DNA of 64,000 nt, taken from positions 1-64,000 of IMG/VR virus record IMGVR_UViG_3300021373_002787; one strand, 5' to 3'. The stretch comes from a virus. Position 1 is the first letter of the stretch. Each line of letters starts with the position of its first letter. Below the pieces are notes generated by a model, which worked only from the letters and a program-made list of their open reading frames with translations, made no database searches and was not told the DNA's origin. Both the position numbers and the translations under genes were made by a program. This document shows, piece after piece, positions 17,170 through 26,528 of the stretch.

Positions 17170-17178
17170 TTTATATAC
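17170..17178 (-). promoter_or_regulatory. Putative late promoter core of the sigma gene
   Basis: GTATATAAA carries the TATATAAA core 20 nt upstream of the GTG start at 17149, the same spacing as the other late promoters. It directly follows the U-tract of the terminator at 17179-17207. Confidence 0.5.
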
Positions 17179-17207
17179 AAAAAAGGCCAATTGTTTCCAA
17201 TTGGCCT
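17179..17207 (-). terminator. Rho-independent terminator
   Basis: A perfect stem AGGCCAATTG / CAATTGGCCT with a four-base loop, followed on the minus strand by a run of T. It ends transcription of the structural gene at 17232-18434, insulating it from the sigma operon. Confidence 0.88.
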
Positions 17208-17231
17208 CTAGATATTATGTATGTGAATCAA

Positions 17232-18434
17232 TTAGATTGAATCGTCAACCATAAGGTCAACGTGTCTCTTAACAACCTTCATTGGTTTGTCTTCTACAAT
17301 CACCGTAATCATATCATCTTTTGCGGCTGATGTATAGTCAAGGGCATCGACTTTAATTGATGTACCTTCTGGGGCTCCGTCATATCCAGATCCTAAAGTA
17401 GCATCCATATAACCGTCATTCTTAGTTAACTCATCATTTTCTAAAATAGAAACGACTGCCTCGAACTTTTTAATCTCATCATTAATTAGCTTATCCGCCT
17501 CTTTAATTTCAGTGATGTTTTTATTTGCTCCGGCAAGAATATTTCTCTGGTCCTTTAAGAATGCAATTAACTCATAGGTCTCTTCTAACTTCGCATCTAT
17601 TCTTGACTTTAAGTCTTCATTTGATTGAAGAACATCTTCGAACATGAATGATACATCCTCTCCTGTTTTTTCAGCAACATAATTAATCGTTGCAAGTGGA
17701 GAAAATTCATTAAATTCTTCTAGTCTAGTTTCTGTGTTATTTCTAAAAGCGTATCCTTTATTTCCAACTCTAAAAGTAGAATAAGATACACCTCCTTCCT
17801 TAACCTCTACTAGGTTTTCTACAACTGAAAAGCTATTAAAGTTTTTAGCAGCTATTTCAAAAGCAGATAGAATAGATTTGTTCTTAAGATTTACATATCC
17901 TGTAGCATATGCTTCATCTGCAAATCCTTCAAGAACCACCTCTCTATTATTAACGTATACTTTGTTTTCTTCTGCGATATATGAATATTTTACGTATGTC
18001 GCGCTCTTCTTTAATTCTTCGATCTTTTTAGTTAGATCTTCGATGATCGTTACTGCTTCAGAAACTGCAACTTCATTGTTTGCCAATTTATGTGTCTTTC
18101 TTAAGGCCTCAACTTCAATAAGTCTCTCATTTAATTCGAATAGTTCGAAATGAGCCTCTACTGATTCATTTAATTTATCATTTTGAAGGTCAGTTGAAAT
18201 GCTTTCAACCACATGTTTGATGCTATTTGCCTTAATATCGTAATAGAATTCGATTCCAGACCCAGTAACGTTGAAGTTTTCTAGTGTCCATGCTAGCGTT
18301 GATTCTAACTGTGTAGGGTTTGTTAGAATTACCCCATTTTCGTTAACTTCAAAGAATCTACCAGCAGAATAAACTCTACTAATTGAATCTTCATTAACAC
18401 AAACCGTAAAGACATTTTTATTTAATGCTGTCAT
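17232..18434 (-). CDS. Hypothetical structural protein
   Basis: A 400-residue protein that I do not recognise. A central helical, Glu/Lys-rich region (about 90-145 and 275-330) alternates with beta-rich segments. It has its own GATATATAAA promoter 21 nt upstream and its own terminator at 17179-17207, and it sits beside a gp15-like tail protein and the head-completion genes. A late virion role (neck or head decoration) is therefore likely from context, but no function can be read from the sequence. Confidence 0.65.
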   Translation of the reverse strand: MTALNKNVFTVCVNEDSISRVYSAGRFFEVNENGVILTNPTQLESTLAWTLENFNVTGSGIEFYYDIKANSIKHVVESISTDLQNDKLNESVEAHFELFELNERLIEVEALRKTHKLANNEVAVSEAVTIIEDLTKKIEELKKSATYVKYSYIAEENKVYVNNREVVLEGFADEAYATGYVNLKNKSILSAFEIAAKNFNSFSVVENLVEVKEGGVSYSTFRVGNKGYAFRNNTETRLEEFNEFSPLATINYVAEKTGEDVSFMFEDVLQSNEDLKSRIDAKLEETYELIAFLKDQRNILAGANKNITEIKEADKLINDEIKKFEAVVSILENDELTKNDGYMDATLGSGYDGAPEGTSIKVDALDYTSAAKDDMITVIVEDKPMKVVKRHVDLMVDDSI

Positions 18435-18455
18435 TTTATCGTTTTTTTGATTTTT

Positions 18456-18465
18456 TTTATATATC
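18456..18465 (-). promoter_or_regulatory. Putative late promoter GATATATAAA
   Basis: An exact consensus match, 21 nt upstream of the ATG at 18434, in the gap after the gp15-like gene. Confidence 0.65.
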
Positions 18466-18471
18466 TCAATG

Positions 18472-19278
18472 CTATTCCTTAAATGGAAGCTCTCTTCCGA
18501 TCACGTTATAGTTATCTCCAAGTACAGACTCGCTAGTCTTACCTGATCCGCTATTTCCAACACTTCCAATTTGATACATTCTATTTCCAGCATGTCTCTC
18601 CGTACTAAAGTCGAAAGAAGGAATGAATGAATTAATTTCAAGAGGGAAAGTTACCCTAAAGTCCTCTTTTTCACCAAATCCAAATTCAACCGGTCTTTCC
18701 ATCGAGTAATCGTCAGGTACTGCATATTCGGATGATATTCTATATAGCCCTTCTTCAAGATGTCCAACCTCTACATTATAATAATTAGAGCGATACATCT
18801 TTTTGATGATTCCTTCGGTTACTTTAAATACGTCTAACTGGCTTGAAAGTACAATTACAACATCAACTCCTATCACGATTGGTATCATATCAAATTCTGC
18901 CATATAGCTCTGCATCGTACCGTTTTCGTCTAGTTTAGCATAGAATCCCTCATTTCTTTTGTTGACCAATTTTGAAGGGTCAACATTAAGTGACGTAACG
19001 TTAATCACACCTCTTGGGATTTGGTCATAGTTTCCGTCTGCCTTTCCAACACCAGGAACACAATTTACTCCCTGTGCTGTCGAGAATAAGAAGTTGTCTC
19101 TTAAAAAGTTCTCATCTCCTGTAATAGAATAATAAAAAGGTACATCAACTTCAACCCTCTGGTCATTAGAGACCTGACGATAAAAGCTCATCTTTTCATT
19201 CAGGTCTGCAAGCAGCCCGATAATTAAGTGACGAACTACGCTATCGTCTTTGTTAAATTTAAGGTTATAAGTTGCCAT
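18472..19278 (-). CDS. 15: Tail sheath-terminator protein (gp15-like), probable
   Basis: A 268-residue protein (T4 gp15 has 272). In T4, gp15 caps the tail tube and sheath and joins to the neck. The order of elements agrees: an N-terminal helix followed by a YRQVSNDQRVEVDVPFYYS strand pair (T4: IKRQLESGDKFIRVPITYAS), a LPRI/IPRGVINVTSLNVD strand, MIPIVIGVDVVIVLSSQLD then a helix (T4: KMIYELSIFTRYEDD), and a final FRVTFPLEINSFIPSFD strand (T4: IEWSLTFEVNGWMYPP). This is pattern matching by eye, not an alignment score. A variant promoter, GATATATACC (19301-19310), is 22 nt upstream. Confidence 0.55.
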   Translation of the reverse strand: MATYNLKFNKDDSVVRHLIIGLLADLNEKMSFYRQVSNDQRVEVDVPFYYSITGDENFLRDNFLFSTAQGVNCVPGVGKADGNYDQIPRGVINVTSLNVDPSKLVNKRNEGFYAKLDENGTMQSYMAEFDMIPIVIGVDVVIVLSSQLDVFKVTEGIIKKMYRSNYYNVEVGHLEEGLYRISSEYAVPDDYSMERPVEFGFGEKEDFRVTFPLEINSFIPSFDFSTERHAGNRMYQIGSVGNSGSGKTSESVLGDNYNVIGRELPFKE

Positions 19279-19300
19279 CTAATATAGAATATTTCTACTA

Positions 19301-19310
19301 GGTATATATC
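19301..19310 (-). promoter_or_regulatory. Putative late promoter variant GATATATACC
   Basis: Eight of ten positions match the late consensus, at 22 nt from the gp15-like ATG. It overlaps the very end of the upstream gene 46 operon, so late transcription would restart here. Confidence 0.45.
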
Positions 19311-20981
19311 CTATTCAATTCTTTCTATTTCGAGCTTTGAGAATCCATTTTCTCTATAGATCTGGATCTTTTTATCAAATATCTCATGCGGTAGGACTGA
19401 GTGATTAATAACAAACGTATTAATTCTGTTTTCTTTAATTACCTGAGAAAGAATCTTTAAAATGTTATGAACTCCATCATTATCAACTGAACTCAATAAC
19501 TCGTCCAAAAAGAGCAAGTTTAATTGTGGGAATCTCAACTTCAATATCTTAATAATCGCAATAATGATAATAAAGTCGGCCTTTTTACGTTCACCTGTTG
19601 AAAGAGTCATTGGATTGATCTCTTCTCCAAGGTGATTAATAATACAATTGAACTTTTCGTCAAATTTAATATGAAATGATAGATGCATCGTTTGAGTCAT
19701 TGCTGCAATATTAGTATTAAGTCCAGGCAGGATAGTTTTAACCGCCAAATTCTTAACGCCATCTTCTCCCAAAATATTTTCAACCATTTCGGTGAATTGA
19801 TATTCGTTCGAAAGTTTACTAGACTCTGCAGACTTATCAGCCTCTTTCTCTTCAAAATCAGAAATAAGTTTATTCAGATGCTCGAACTGATCCCCATCTG
19901 CAGTCTCCTTAATTTTAATCAATTCGTTCTTCAAAGATTGCATATCATACTTAATTTGAGAAATCTTTGACTCGATTTCTCTTTTACTATTATTAAGTTG
20001 ATCAGTTTTTTCTTTTGCGACATCCATCAATTCTTTTTGCTGCTTGATTTGATCAGCACTATCTTTGAGTTTATCGTTATATGTGTCTAGTTTTTGATTA
20101 TGCCATTCACTATCAAGTTTAGTCTCACAGGTTGGACAGTGGCCCTCTTCATAAAGATTAATCTTTTTCTTTAAGTACTCAATCTCATGCTTAAGTGTAC
20201 TAGCCTCGCTTCTAGAGTTTTCATACTCTTCCTTTGAAGTTCCTATCTGAGCAACTAAACCGTCTCGGTCAGCATTTAGACCTTTTACAGTATCATTTAG
20301 TTCTGTCAACTCCTCTTTTAATTGCTTAATTCTCTCCTTATTCTTTTGTGAAGATTCTTCGAGCAATGTATTTAGTTTAGATCTAACTGATTGGATTGAC
20401 TCCATTATTTGATTGAGTTCACTATCATATGCACTAATCTCAAGTTTAATATTTCGCCTTTCCTCTTTAATTTTTTGTTGCATTTCATTCAGGACAGAGA
20501 ATCCAAACATCTTATCGATAATTTGTTTCTTATCACTATTATTCATTGTCAAGAAAGACTTAAAGTCATTAATTGATAGGATGATAATGTTCTTAAATAC
20601 ATGGTACGGAATTCCATACACCTCTTCTTCAAGATACTCCTGTACGCTCTTTTTACCAGCCTTGTCAAATTCAACTCCGTTTAATTTAACCGTAAAAATA
20701 CCTGGATCTAGACCCCTTTCAATATCTACATCAATTGATCCACATCTTAATTTGATGTTAACCCAAAGTTCACGATTAATTCTATTTGGAAGATCGCCGA
20801 GCTTTACACCTTCTACCTTTCCGTATAGAGCAAATATGATGGCGTTTGCGATAGTTGTCTTTCCATCTCCGTTTTTACCAAGCGTTAAGAACAGCTCAGA
20901 ATGGTCCTGTTCGAACTCAATAGTCTGAAGTTTGTTTCCGTAGCTTGCAAAATTCTTAAATGTTATCGAATCTATTCTCAT
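19311..20981 (-). CDS. 46: Recombination endonuclease subunit (gp46-like, Rad50/SbcC type)
   Basis: SMC-like ATPase that works with gp47 to resect DNA ends for recombination-dependent replication and host DNA breakdown. The 556-residue protein (T4 gp46 has 560) shows Walker A GKNGDGKTT (about 35-43), long coiled-coil arms, the zinc-hook CPTC at about 282-285, the ABC signature TLSTGERKKADF, and Walker B LLFLDELLSSVD near the C-terminus. The start overlaps the stop of gene 47 by 4 nt, as expected of a stoichiometric complex. Confidence 0.95.
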   Translation of the reverse strand: MRIDSITFKNFASYGNKLQTIEFEQDHSELFLTLGKNGDGKTTIANAIIFALYGKVEGVKLGDLPNRINRELWVNIKLRCGSIDVDIERGLDPGIFTVKLNGVEFDKAGKKSVQEYLEEEVYGIPYHVFKNIIILSINDFKSFLTMNNSDKKQIIDKMFGFSVLNEMQQKIKEERRNIKLEISAYDSELNQIMESIQSVRSKLNTLLEESSQKNKERIKQLKEELTELNDTVKGLNADRDGLVAQIGTSKEEYENSRSEASTLKHEIEYLKKKINLYEEGHCPTCETKLDSEWHNQKLDTYNDKLKDSADQIKQQKELMDVAKEKTDQLNNSKREIESKISQIKYDMQSLKNELIKIKETADGDQFEHLNKLISDFEEKEADKSAESSKLSNEYQFTEMVENILGEDGVKNLAVKTILPGLNTNIAAMTQTMHLSFHIKFDEKFNCIINHLGEEINPMTLSTGERKKADFIIIIAIIKILKLRFPQLNLLFLDELLSSVDNDGVHNILKILSQVIKENRINTFVINHSVLPHEIFDKKIQIYRENGFSKLEIERIE

Positions 20982-22084
20982 TGGTCAATATCGTGGTTAT
21001 ATGCGCAAAGATCGTGCAGTTGTTTTAACTTATGCTTTAGTTGTTCTTTCGTATCATCGTCATAGTTTAGATTATCAACGTAACTATCGCACAGGCTAAG
21101 TATATTATAGTTCTTATAGATTTCCTCGTCAAGGTCATGAAAGTCCTTGTCAATTATATCATCGTCCTGGTAAATGTTTGGTTCAAGTCTTCGGCCTATG
21201 TTCTGAATTTTATTAATTAATTGGCCAAGAGAATTTGATGCTGCAATTTTACTAGGAACAAATAGGTCAACAAAGTTATTCTTTATCTTTTCTTTAAAAA
21301 CACCCAGAGGAACATCGTACAATTTGGTTATGTTATACTTTAAGAATTTTGGTGATATATTGTTGGGGAAGAAAGTTTCTTCCATATTGTCTAAATCAAC
21401 TAGGTCAAATCCTTTTTGATTCCCTCTATCCGAACGAGTTAATTCATATGGTGTTCCAACCATTAAGAGCTTTTCTTTTTCTTGGCGATAGTGAATATGT
21501 CCGCTATAGACTCGAGTGTATTTGCGATATGTTGAAGGTCTGGTACCATGTTCATTCTTAACCTTTTCGTTTAGATAGAGTCCACTTACTTCAGAATGAC
21601 AAAACACTATCTCAGCATTTGGAAATTCTGCAAGAGTCTCGATTTCATGGTCAACATCACGTCTCCAAGGCATTAAGAGTACCTTTCTTCCGTTCCAGTC
21701 TAATTGTTTTGGTTCTTTATATACCTGTACGTTTGGGATCCATTTCAAAGAGTCAATTGAACTTACGTCATTACTTTTCTTTGCCCATATATCGTGGTTT
21801 CCGACAATAACATGAACTGGTAAAATCTCACCAAGTCTTTCAAATACTTCAACTGCATAGTTTAGTACTTTAATATTGATTGATTGTCTATTATCAAAGG
21901 TATCTCCGACTTGGACTAAAATATCTCCAGGTCTTACATTCTTTTTGAGTGTTGGAATAAAAAGGTTCTCAAAGAAGTCTTTTTGAATCTCGAGCCATTC
22001 TTGGGAATTTGCCCGCACTCCAAAGTGTAGATCACCAAGAATCCACACTCTTTTTACCCCTTCACTTAAATTTCCCTCAATCAT
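20978..22084 (-). CDS. 47: Recombination endonuclease subunit (gp47-like, Mre11/SbcD type)
   Basis: Metal-dependent nuclease partner of gp46. All phosphoesterase motifs are visible in order: GDLHFG, VGDTFDNR, VGNHDIW, a CHSEVSG segment, and YSGHIHYR. The length of 368 is close to T4 gp47 (339). It overlaps both neighbours (4 nt with gene 46, 1 nt with the gp33-like gene), so the whole 24980-19311 block is likely one operon for recombination and replication. Confidence 0.95.
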   Translation of the reverse strand: MIEGNLSEGVKRVWILGDLHFGVRANSQEWLEIQKDFFENLFIPTLKKNVRPGDILVQVGDTFDNRQSINIKVLNYAVEVFERLGEILPVHVIVGNHDIWAKKSNDVSSIDSLKWIPNVQVYKEPKQLDWNGRKVLLMPWRRDVDHEIETLAEFPNAEIVFCHSEVSGLYLNEKVKNEHGTRPSTYRKYTRVYSGHIHYRQEKEKLLMVGTPYELTRSDRGNQKGFDLVDLDNMEETFFPNNISPKFLKYNITKLYDVPLGVFKEKIKNNFVDLFVPSKIAASNSLGQLINKIQNIGRRLEPNIYQDDDIIDKDFHDLDEEIYKNYNILSLCDSYVDNLNYDDDTKEQLKHKLKQLHDLCAYNHDIDQ

Positions 22085-22524
22085 TAGAATAATTTATTGA
22101 TGTTTTTGCGGTCTAATATTCCCGTCTTTCTATCAAGTTCTTCAATTAAATCCTCTTTGTATACATTTGAAAGAGAATTGTAGAACTTGGTTGGATTAAT
22201 ATCGAAGTATGTGCACATCTCACTAAAGATATCGATTCGGCTATAGTTCTTAACCATCTCTCCGACAACGTACCCGTATACATCGTTAATCTCGACCTTC
22301 TTTAACTTTGTGTTTCTTCCATGTTCATCGATCTCATTAAACTTCTTAAATCTAGAGTTGATGACTAATTCGTGAATTGTTGTTGATATTAATTGGTAGT
22401 GAATCTTCTCCTCTTCTGACTTTGAATCAGTCCAGCTAGGATCCAGATTAAATGAGAAGTTTGGAATTATCTCAAAATCTGGTGAATCAAAATTATTATC
22501 AAATATTTTATCTCTGTTTTCCAT
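22084..22524 (-). CDS. 33: Probable late-transcription coactivator (gp33-like)
   Basis: T4 gp33 bridges RNA polymerase and the sliding clamp at late promoters. The 146-residue protein has a helical core (VYGYVVGEMVKNYSRIDIF, then SEMCTYFDINPTKFYNSL) that resembles the T4 gp33 core (IIEKMVEEFGMSYLEA). It ends in KNINKLF, a hydrophobic C-terminal peptide where T4 gp33 has its clamp-binding LDFLL. The same end occurs on the RNase H protein here (KNLNNLF). The gene is coupled to helicase gp41 upstream and gp47 downstream by one-base overlaps. The call rests on size, core pattern and tail, so it is moderate. Confidence 0.5.
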   Translation of the reverse strand: MENRDKIFDNNFDSPDFEIIPNFSFNLDPSWTDSKSEEEKIHYQLISTTIHELVINSRFKKFNEIDEHGRNTKLKKVEINDVYGYVVGEMVKNYSRIDIFSEMCTYFDINPTKFYNSLSNVYKEDLIEELDRKTGILDRKNINKLF

Positions 22525-23840
22525 TATATTCCGTGTAGATTGCTGTTTGTTATTTCGTCTGTTTCAATTAGACGCATATAATTCCAGTTTATATTTAACT
22601 TACATTTGGTGCCTTTGCCTTCACCGTCTCTCATCTTTAAGATTTTAAGCCAGTACTCTTCACTTGCTCGCATTAAATCGTCTTGAATAATACCAAGCAT
22701 AACATCTGCCGTGTGTGAAAGACCTGCGGATTCAGCAATATCGCCCATCGTTATATCGCTTGAATTATAACCATTTCTAGTAATTTGTGTTGCCGTTACA
22801 ATTAACCAATCATGTCTTTGACCCATTGCTCTTAAATCTTCAGCAATTTGCTTAATCTTTAAGTACATGTTTTCACTATTTGGGTTTCGATAATTTGCTA
22901 AGATATTAATGTAATCAATTACAACTGCTCCGATCTTAATTTGCTTTTCTTCTTCAAGTTGTGTAAGATATGCATCAATATCAAGTACAGTTGCCTGTGA
23001 AGTTGGCATTTGCTTAATAAAAAGCTGACCGGGAGGAGTAAATCCGTCGCCAACGGTTTCAAGTCTTCTCTTAACATATTCATAGTTCTTTGCTTTCTCT
23101 GCATAATCATTGATGTCAATACTTAAAAGATTAGAACCAATTCTCTTTACAAATTTATGAGCTGCCATCTCCGCTGTAATGACGACGGTATTAACTCCCA
23201 TCTTTACAAAATTAGCAGCATCATTTGCTAAATAAATTGATTTACCAATATTTTGCTCTCCAGCATATACAACTAAATTACCACCCTTATCATAACCGCC
23301 ATTAAGTACTCGATTAATAAAATTATATCCTGAGTCTATTTTTTCGGTTTCTTTCTGGTCATGATCTTCTGCGTTAAAGAAGTCAAGTCCCAGGTCTGAG
23401 TTAAAGGTAATGTTGTTTCTATCATTAATAAGACCTTTTACCTTCTGGATAATACTATCAGCATTCTCAGGTGTAACCTGTGTTGTTTTAATAAATTCAA
23501 TAGTATCAATCAAAGAAGTATCGAAGGTTCTCCATTTGATCCATGATTCAGCTGTCGATGTCAACCATTCTTCATCGTATTGTGCAAGGTCAACGTCAAA
23601 GATGACATCAAGAATTCCGTCGGTAATCTTTTCTTTTGCCTTCTTGTAATTTTGTATTAGGAGTTTAAGTTGATCCTTTCCAGGAGTCTCGTTAAACTTA
23701 ACATAGAATTTATTCGCAAGATAGCTTAAGACATCAATCTCTTCCGAAGTATAATATCCGGTTTTAATTGATTGAAGATACTTTGGCTTTTCTAATGATA
23801 GACGAAAGAATATTTTTTCGAAGTCTTGTCCGAACTGCAT
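22524..23840 (-). CDS. 41: Replicative DNA helicase (gp41-like, DnaB family)
   Basis: Hexameric 5'-3' helicase of the replication fork. The 438-residue protein (T4 gp41 has 475) has an N-terminal helical domain and a RecA-type motor: GGYDKGGNLVVYAGEQNIGKS (Walker A GEQNIGKS), VVITAEMAAHKFVKRIGSNL, Walker B IGAVVIDYINI, and the H3/Q motif LIVTATQITRNGY followed by IAESAGLSHTADVMLG. It lies 30 nt downstream of uvsX. Confidence 0.93.
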   Translation of the reverse strand: MQFGQDFEKIFFRLSLEKPKYLQSIKTGYYTSEEIDVLSYLANKFYVKFNETPGKDQLKLLIQNYKKAKEKITDGILDVIFDVDLAQYDEEWLTSTAESWIKWRTFDTSLIDTIEFIKTTQVTPENADSIIQKVKGLINDRNNITFNSDLGLDFFNAEDHDQKETEKIDSGYNFINRVLNGGYDKGGNLVVYAGEQNIGKSIYLANDAANFVKMGVNTVVITAEMAAHKFVKRIGSNLLSIDINDYAEKAKNYEYVKRRLETVGDGFTPPGQLFIKQMPTSQATVLDIDAYLTQLEEEKQIKIGAVVIDYINILANYRNPNSENMYLKIKQIAEDLRAMGQRHDWLIVTATQITRNGYNSSDITMGDIAESAGLSHTADVMLGIIQDDLMRASEEYWLKILKMRDGEGKGTKCKLNINWNYMRLIETDEITNSNLHGI

Positions 23841-23870
23841 ATTAATCTTATTTAAAGGTTATAGAGCGGA

Positions 23871-24980
23871 CTAGTCCTCTGTTTCTTCCATCAATTCTTC
23901 ATAATCAAATTCAACTTCAGTGCTGTAGTTAAATATTGGTTTGATTTTCTCTTCTATTTTTTCAAGAACTTCTTGTGTAAATACCTTCTCTGTAAAGAAT
24001 TCACTGTTTGGTACTGTGTGGTCAAGGTGCTTACAGATCCAATTACGTGCTGTTTTCTTAGGAACATATTCACCCTTTTCAATTGTACCTTTAGTTATAC
24101 CAATATCTTCCCAGTCGATATAGTTTTCAAGCCCAACAAAACGGTTCATACCCTCACTAAAGTGTAAGTGGAATTTAATTGGCTGTGGTTTTGCAAAACG
24201 ATTCTTATTTGGTCTTGCTGTAACAATAATACCAGCCTTTTCTCCGCTTGAATCTTTAAGCTGTGCCTTATTAAGGAATAAAACGATAGATGCTGCGTAT
24301 TCAGGACCGGTACCACCGCCCGCAACTTGACGACTAATAAAGTCCTGTGTTTGGTATGTGTGATTTGTAAAAATAAAAGGTACCTTAAGATCTGCAAGTG
24401 GAGTCATAATAATACGGAAGATTGACTTAAGAATCTTTGAACGTGTCATATCTGCCTTTTCAGAACCACTAACTGCGTCATCAATTTCTTTTTGAGTTGC
24501 AAGGTTACCAGCAGAATCAAGGATAATCATCATCTTTGGAAGATCAGCTCCACCTCTCTTTGCCTCTTGCATTCTCTTTGTAATTGTAGTCACAGAAGAT
24601 CTAAACTCTTGAACAGTATTGATCGGCTGATAGTTAACTTTATCGGTATCGATTCCAAATTTTTTCATTAAGGTTTTATCAACTGCCGCTTCTGAATCAT
24701 AGAAGATCACGTTGTAACCCATATCAATTGCTCTGCGGATAGAATTTAAAACTAGATAAGTCTTACCGGTACCTGAAGGTCCAGCAATTGAACATGATCT
24801 GTTATTTGGCCATCCACCAAATAGACTTCCCGATACACATGCATTTAGATGATAATTACCAGTGTCGATCCATTCTGTAACATCGCTAAATGTTGAATTA
24901 GACATAACTGAACCTAGCGGGTTTAATGTAGCCAGCTCTGCATTAATGTCGTCAAAACTAAATTGTTTACTTTTTGCCAT
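23871..24980 (-). CDS. uvsX: Recombinase UvsX (RecA family)
   Basis: Strand-exchange protein. It is 369 residues (T4 UvsX has 391). Walker A GPSGTGKT, Walker B MMIILDSAGN, a FYDSEAAVDK segment in which Glu corresponds to the catalytic Glu of RecA, the loop region FISRQVAGGGTG, and an acidic C-terminus (ELMEETED) are visible. Its start overlaps the preceding small coiled-coil gene by 14 nt. It heads the uvsX-41-33-47-46 gene block. Confidence 0.94.
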   Translation of the reverse strand: MAKSKQFSFDDINAELATLNPLGSVMSNSTFSDVTEWIDTGNYHLNACVSGSLFGGWPNNRSCSIAGPSGTGKTYLVLNSIRRAIDMGYNVIFYDSEAAVDKTLMKKFGIDTDKVNYQPINTVQEFRSSVTTITKRMQEAKRGGADLPKMMIILDSAGNLATQKEIDDAVSGSEKADMTRSKILKSIFRIIMTPLADLKVPFIFTNHTYQTQDFISRQVAGGGTGPEYAASIVLFLNKAQLKDSSGEKAGIIVTARPNKNRFAKPQPIKFHLHFSEGMNRFVGLENYIDWEDIGITKGTIEKGEYVPKKTARNWICKHLDHTVPNSEFFTEKVFTQEVLEKIEEKIKPIFNYSTEVEFDYEELMEETED

Positions 24981-25158
24981 TTTTTTCGTTTATTTTTTTA
25001 TCTTTTTCTCGAAGAGCTTCAAGCTTTCCGATTAGGTCTTTTGCCTCCGCGCTTAACTCTGACATCTGAGACTCCAGATCCTGTAGTCGAGAATGAATTT
25101 GTTGGTATTCATTAACGATTTGTTTTTGTTCTTCTGTGAGCTGATTAAAATCTATCAT
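24967..25158 (-). CDS. Small coiled-coil protein
   Basis: A 63-residue charged protein that is almost all helix with heptad-like spacing (LTEEQKQIVNEYQQIHSRL, then LESQMSELSAEAKDLIGKL) and a Lys-rich tail. It overlaps uvsX by 14 nt and the gene upstream by 4 nt (ATGA), so it is translated with them. No family recognised; a small partner or modulator of UvsX is a guess from coupling. Confidence 0.65.
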   Translation of the reverse strand: MIDFNQLTEEQKQIVNEYQQIHSRLQDLESQMSELSAEAKDLIGKLEALREKDKKINEKNGKK

Positions 25159-25322
25159 CTCTTTATCGAATCCATTTCTTTATTTAGAAAGATCGTAGGT
25201 TGGTTTGGGTCTACTTCTTGTTTTTCAAGAGACCATGCAATTTTTCTTACTTCTTCACCAAACTTAAAATTATTTGGATATTGCTTGTGTAGCTCTAAGA
25301 TAAGTTGTTCTAAGTTTTCCAT
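25155..25322 (-). CDS. Small hypothetical protein (55 aa)
   Basis: A short frame read by hand: MENLEQLILELHKQYP at the start and KEMDSIKR at the end. It fills the gap between the polymerase C-terminal gene (2-nt gap) and the 63-residue coiled-coil gene (ATGA overlap), which is the packing of a real gene in this operon. The protein is acidic, predicted helical with a short loop (KQEVDPNQPTIFLNKEM). No function can be assigned. Confidence 0.6.
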   Translation of the reverse strand: MENLEQLILELHKQYPNNFKFGEEVRKIAWSLEKQEVDPNQPTIFLNKEMDSIKR

Positions 25323-25324
25323 AA

Positions 25325-26527
25325 TTAAAATAGTGCTGAAGCATAAATCAAATTAGTATCGAGAGTTTGAAGTCCAATTGCCTTTAAGACTCGATTAAGT
25401 GGATCAATCATTGACTTTTCAAATTGAGTGTCATAATCTACGGGTGGTGCAAATTCATAAGGATGCTCACTTGGCATATAGGCGAACATATCGCTAATAT
25501 TACCTTTTACATGATAGATTTTTAACTTCTCTCCATTACCAATTAATTTATACTTGTTCTTGTATTTTTTATTGTTATTCAATAGGTAATTATAAAATCC
25601 TGCCGCCTTTACATTTGGAGGACATTTAGATCCGAATTGTAGTTCGATCTGGTCATCAACAATATATTTTTCAATATTGTTTGTTCTCTTGTTAAATGCG
25701 ATGTCATCAACATCTGCTAATTTAAACTCTTTCTTTGCCTGTTTCATGAAATTAACCAACTCTTGTAAATCTTCTGCAGTCGGCTTTTCATGTTTCTTAA
25801 ATAGAATCTTAAGTGCATCTACAAGTTTTGCTCTCGCGAAAGAAGGAGTAGAAGACTGAATTGTATCAAATCCGATTGTCTTAACTTTCTTTAGAGATGG
25901 ATGTCTATCAGTAACCTCAAGTTTATCATCCCATGCGATGTTTTGAATGTACTTCTTTTTACTCATCCAAATACCACTATATGCTATCGTCTCAAGTTCA
26001 AACATTAGGTAGTTATCAGTATTTCTCTTCTCAGCATACTTTTCCATCGCTTTAACGATGTATTCTCTAAGTCTAAGTGCATATAATTCTATGATAAAAG
26101 TATCGATGCTTAATTTTTCATCGAGCCATTCAATAGAATTATACATTTCTTCAAACTGAACATAACAAGAATCCGTATCAATATAGATTACTGATGGTCT
26201 TTCAAGCTTGTGCTTTACTTTAATATTAAAGTGCTCATGTACAGCTGTGTCTTTATGAAAGAATTCTTGGAAGTATTTGTTTAAGATAGCTTCAGAATAG
26301 AGGATGGCATCTTGACCCTGTAGTGTGATCGATTCAGCCATGTCAATATTAAAGAAGTGAAACCACTTGTTACCAAATGCACCATAGATAGAGTTCAAAG
26401 TTACTTTTACCGCCTGTTCATAAGCCGTATACTTAGCAGAGAGCTCCTCATAATGCTTAATGAGGAGTTCTGCTTCGTCTTTGGTTAATTGATCAGTTGG
26501 TTTATTCTTTAACTCTTCTAGAATCAT
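25325..26527 (-). CDS. 43: DNA polymerase, C-terminal half (gp43 part B)
   Basis: Family B DNA polymerase fingers, palm C and thumb. The 400-residue product opens with a short helix and then motif B KVTLNSIYG at about 41-49 and motif C YIDTDS at about 115-120, whose Asp pair binds catalytic metal. The exonuclease and motif A are missing; they are encoded by a separate gene at 31404-32804. Together the parts total 866 residues, near T4 gp43 (898). The protein ends in SALF, a candidate clamp-binding tail. It follows gene 45 after one base, the neighbourhood expected for gene 43. Confidence 0.92.
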   Translation of the reverse strand: MILEELKNKPTDQLTKDEAELLIKHYEELSAKYTAYEQAVKVTLNSIYGAFGNKWFHFFNIDMAESITLQGQDAILYSEAILNKYFQEFFHKDTAVHEHFNIKVKHKLERPSVIYIDTDSCYVQFEEMYNSIEWLDEKLSIDTFIIELYALRLREYIVKAMEKYAEKRNTDNYLMFELETIAYSGIWMSKKKYIQNIAWDDKLEVTDRHPSLKKVKTIGFDTIQSSTPSFARAKLVDALKILFKKHEKPTAEDLQELVNFMKQAKKEFKLADVDDIAFNKRTNNIEKYIVDDQIELQFGSKCPPNVKAAGFYNYLLNNNKKYKNKYKLIGNGEKLKIYHVKGNISDMFAYMPSEHPYEFAPPVDYDTQFEKSMIDPLNRVLKAIGLQTLDTNLIYASALF

Positions 26528-26528
26528 A

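Noticed and set aside
18472-19278. A P-loop-like GNSGSGKT near the C-terminus of the gp15-like protein
   Set aside because: It lies in a flexible Gly/Ser tail with no following ATPase motifs, and the rest of the protein fits a structural fold; it is probably a chance match.
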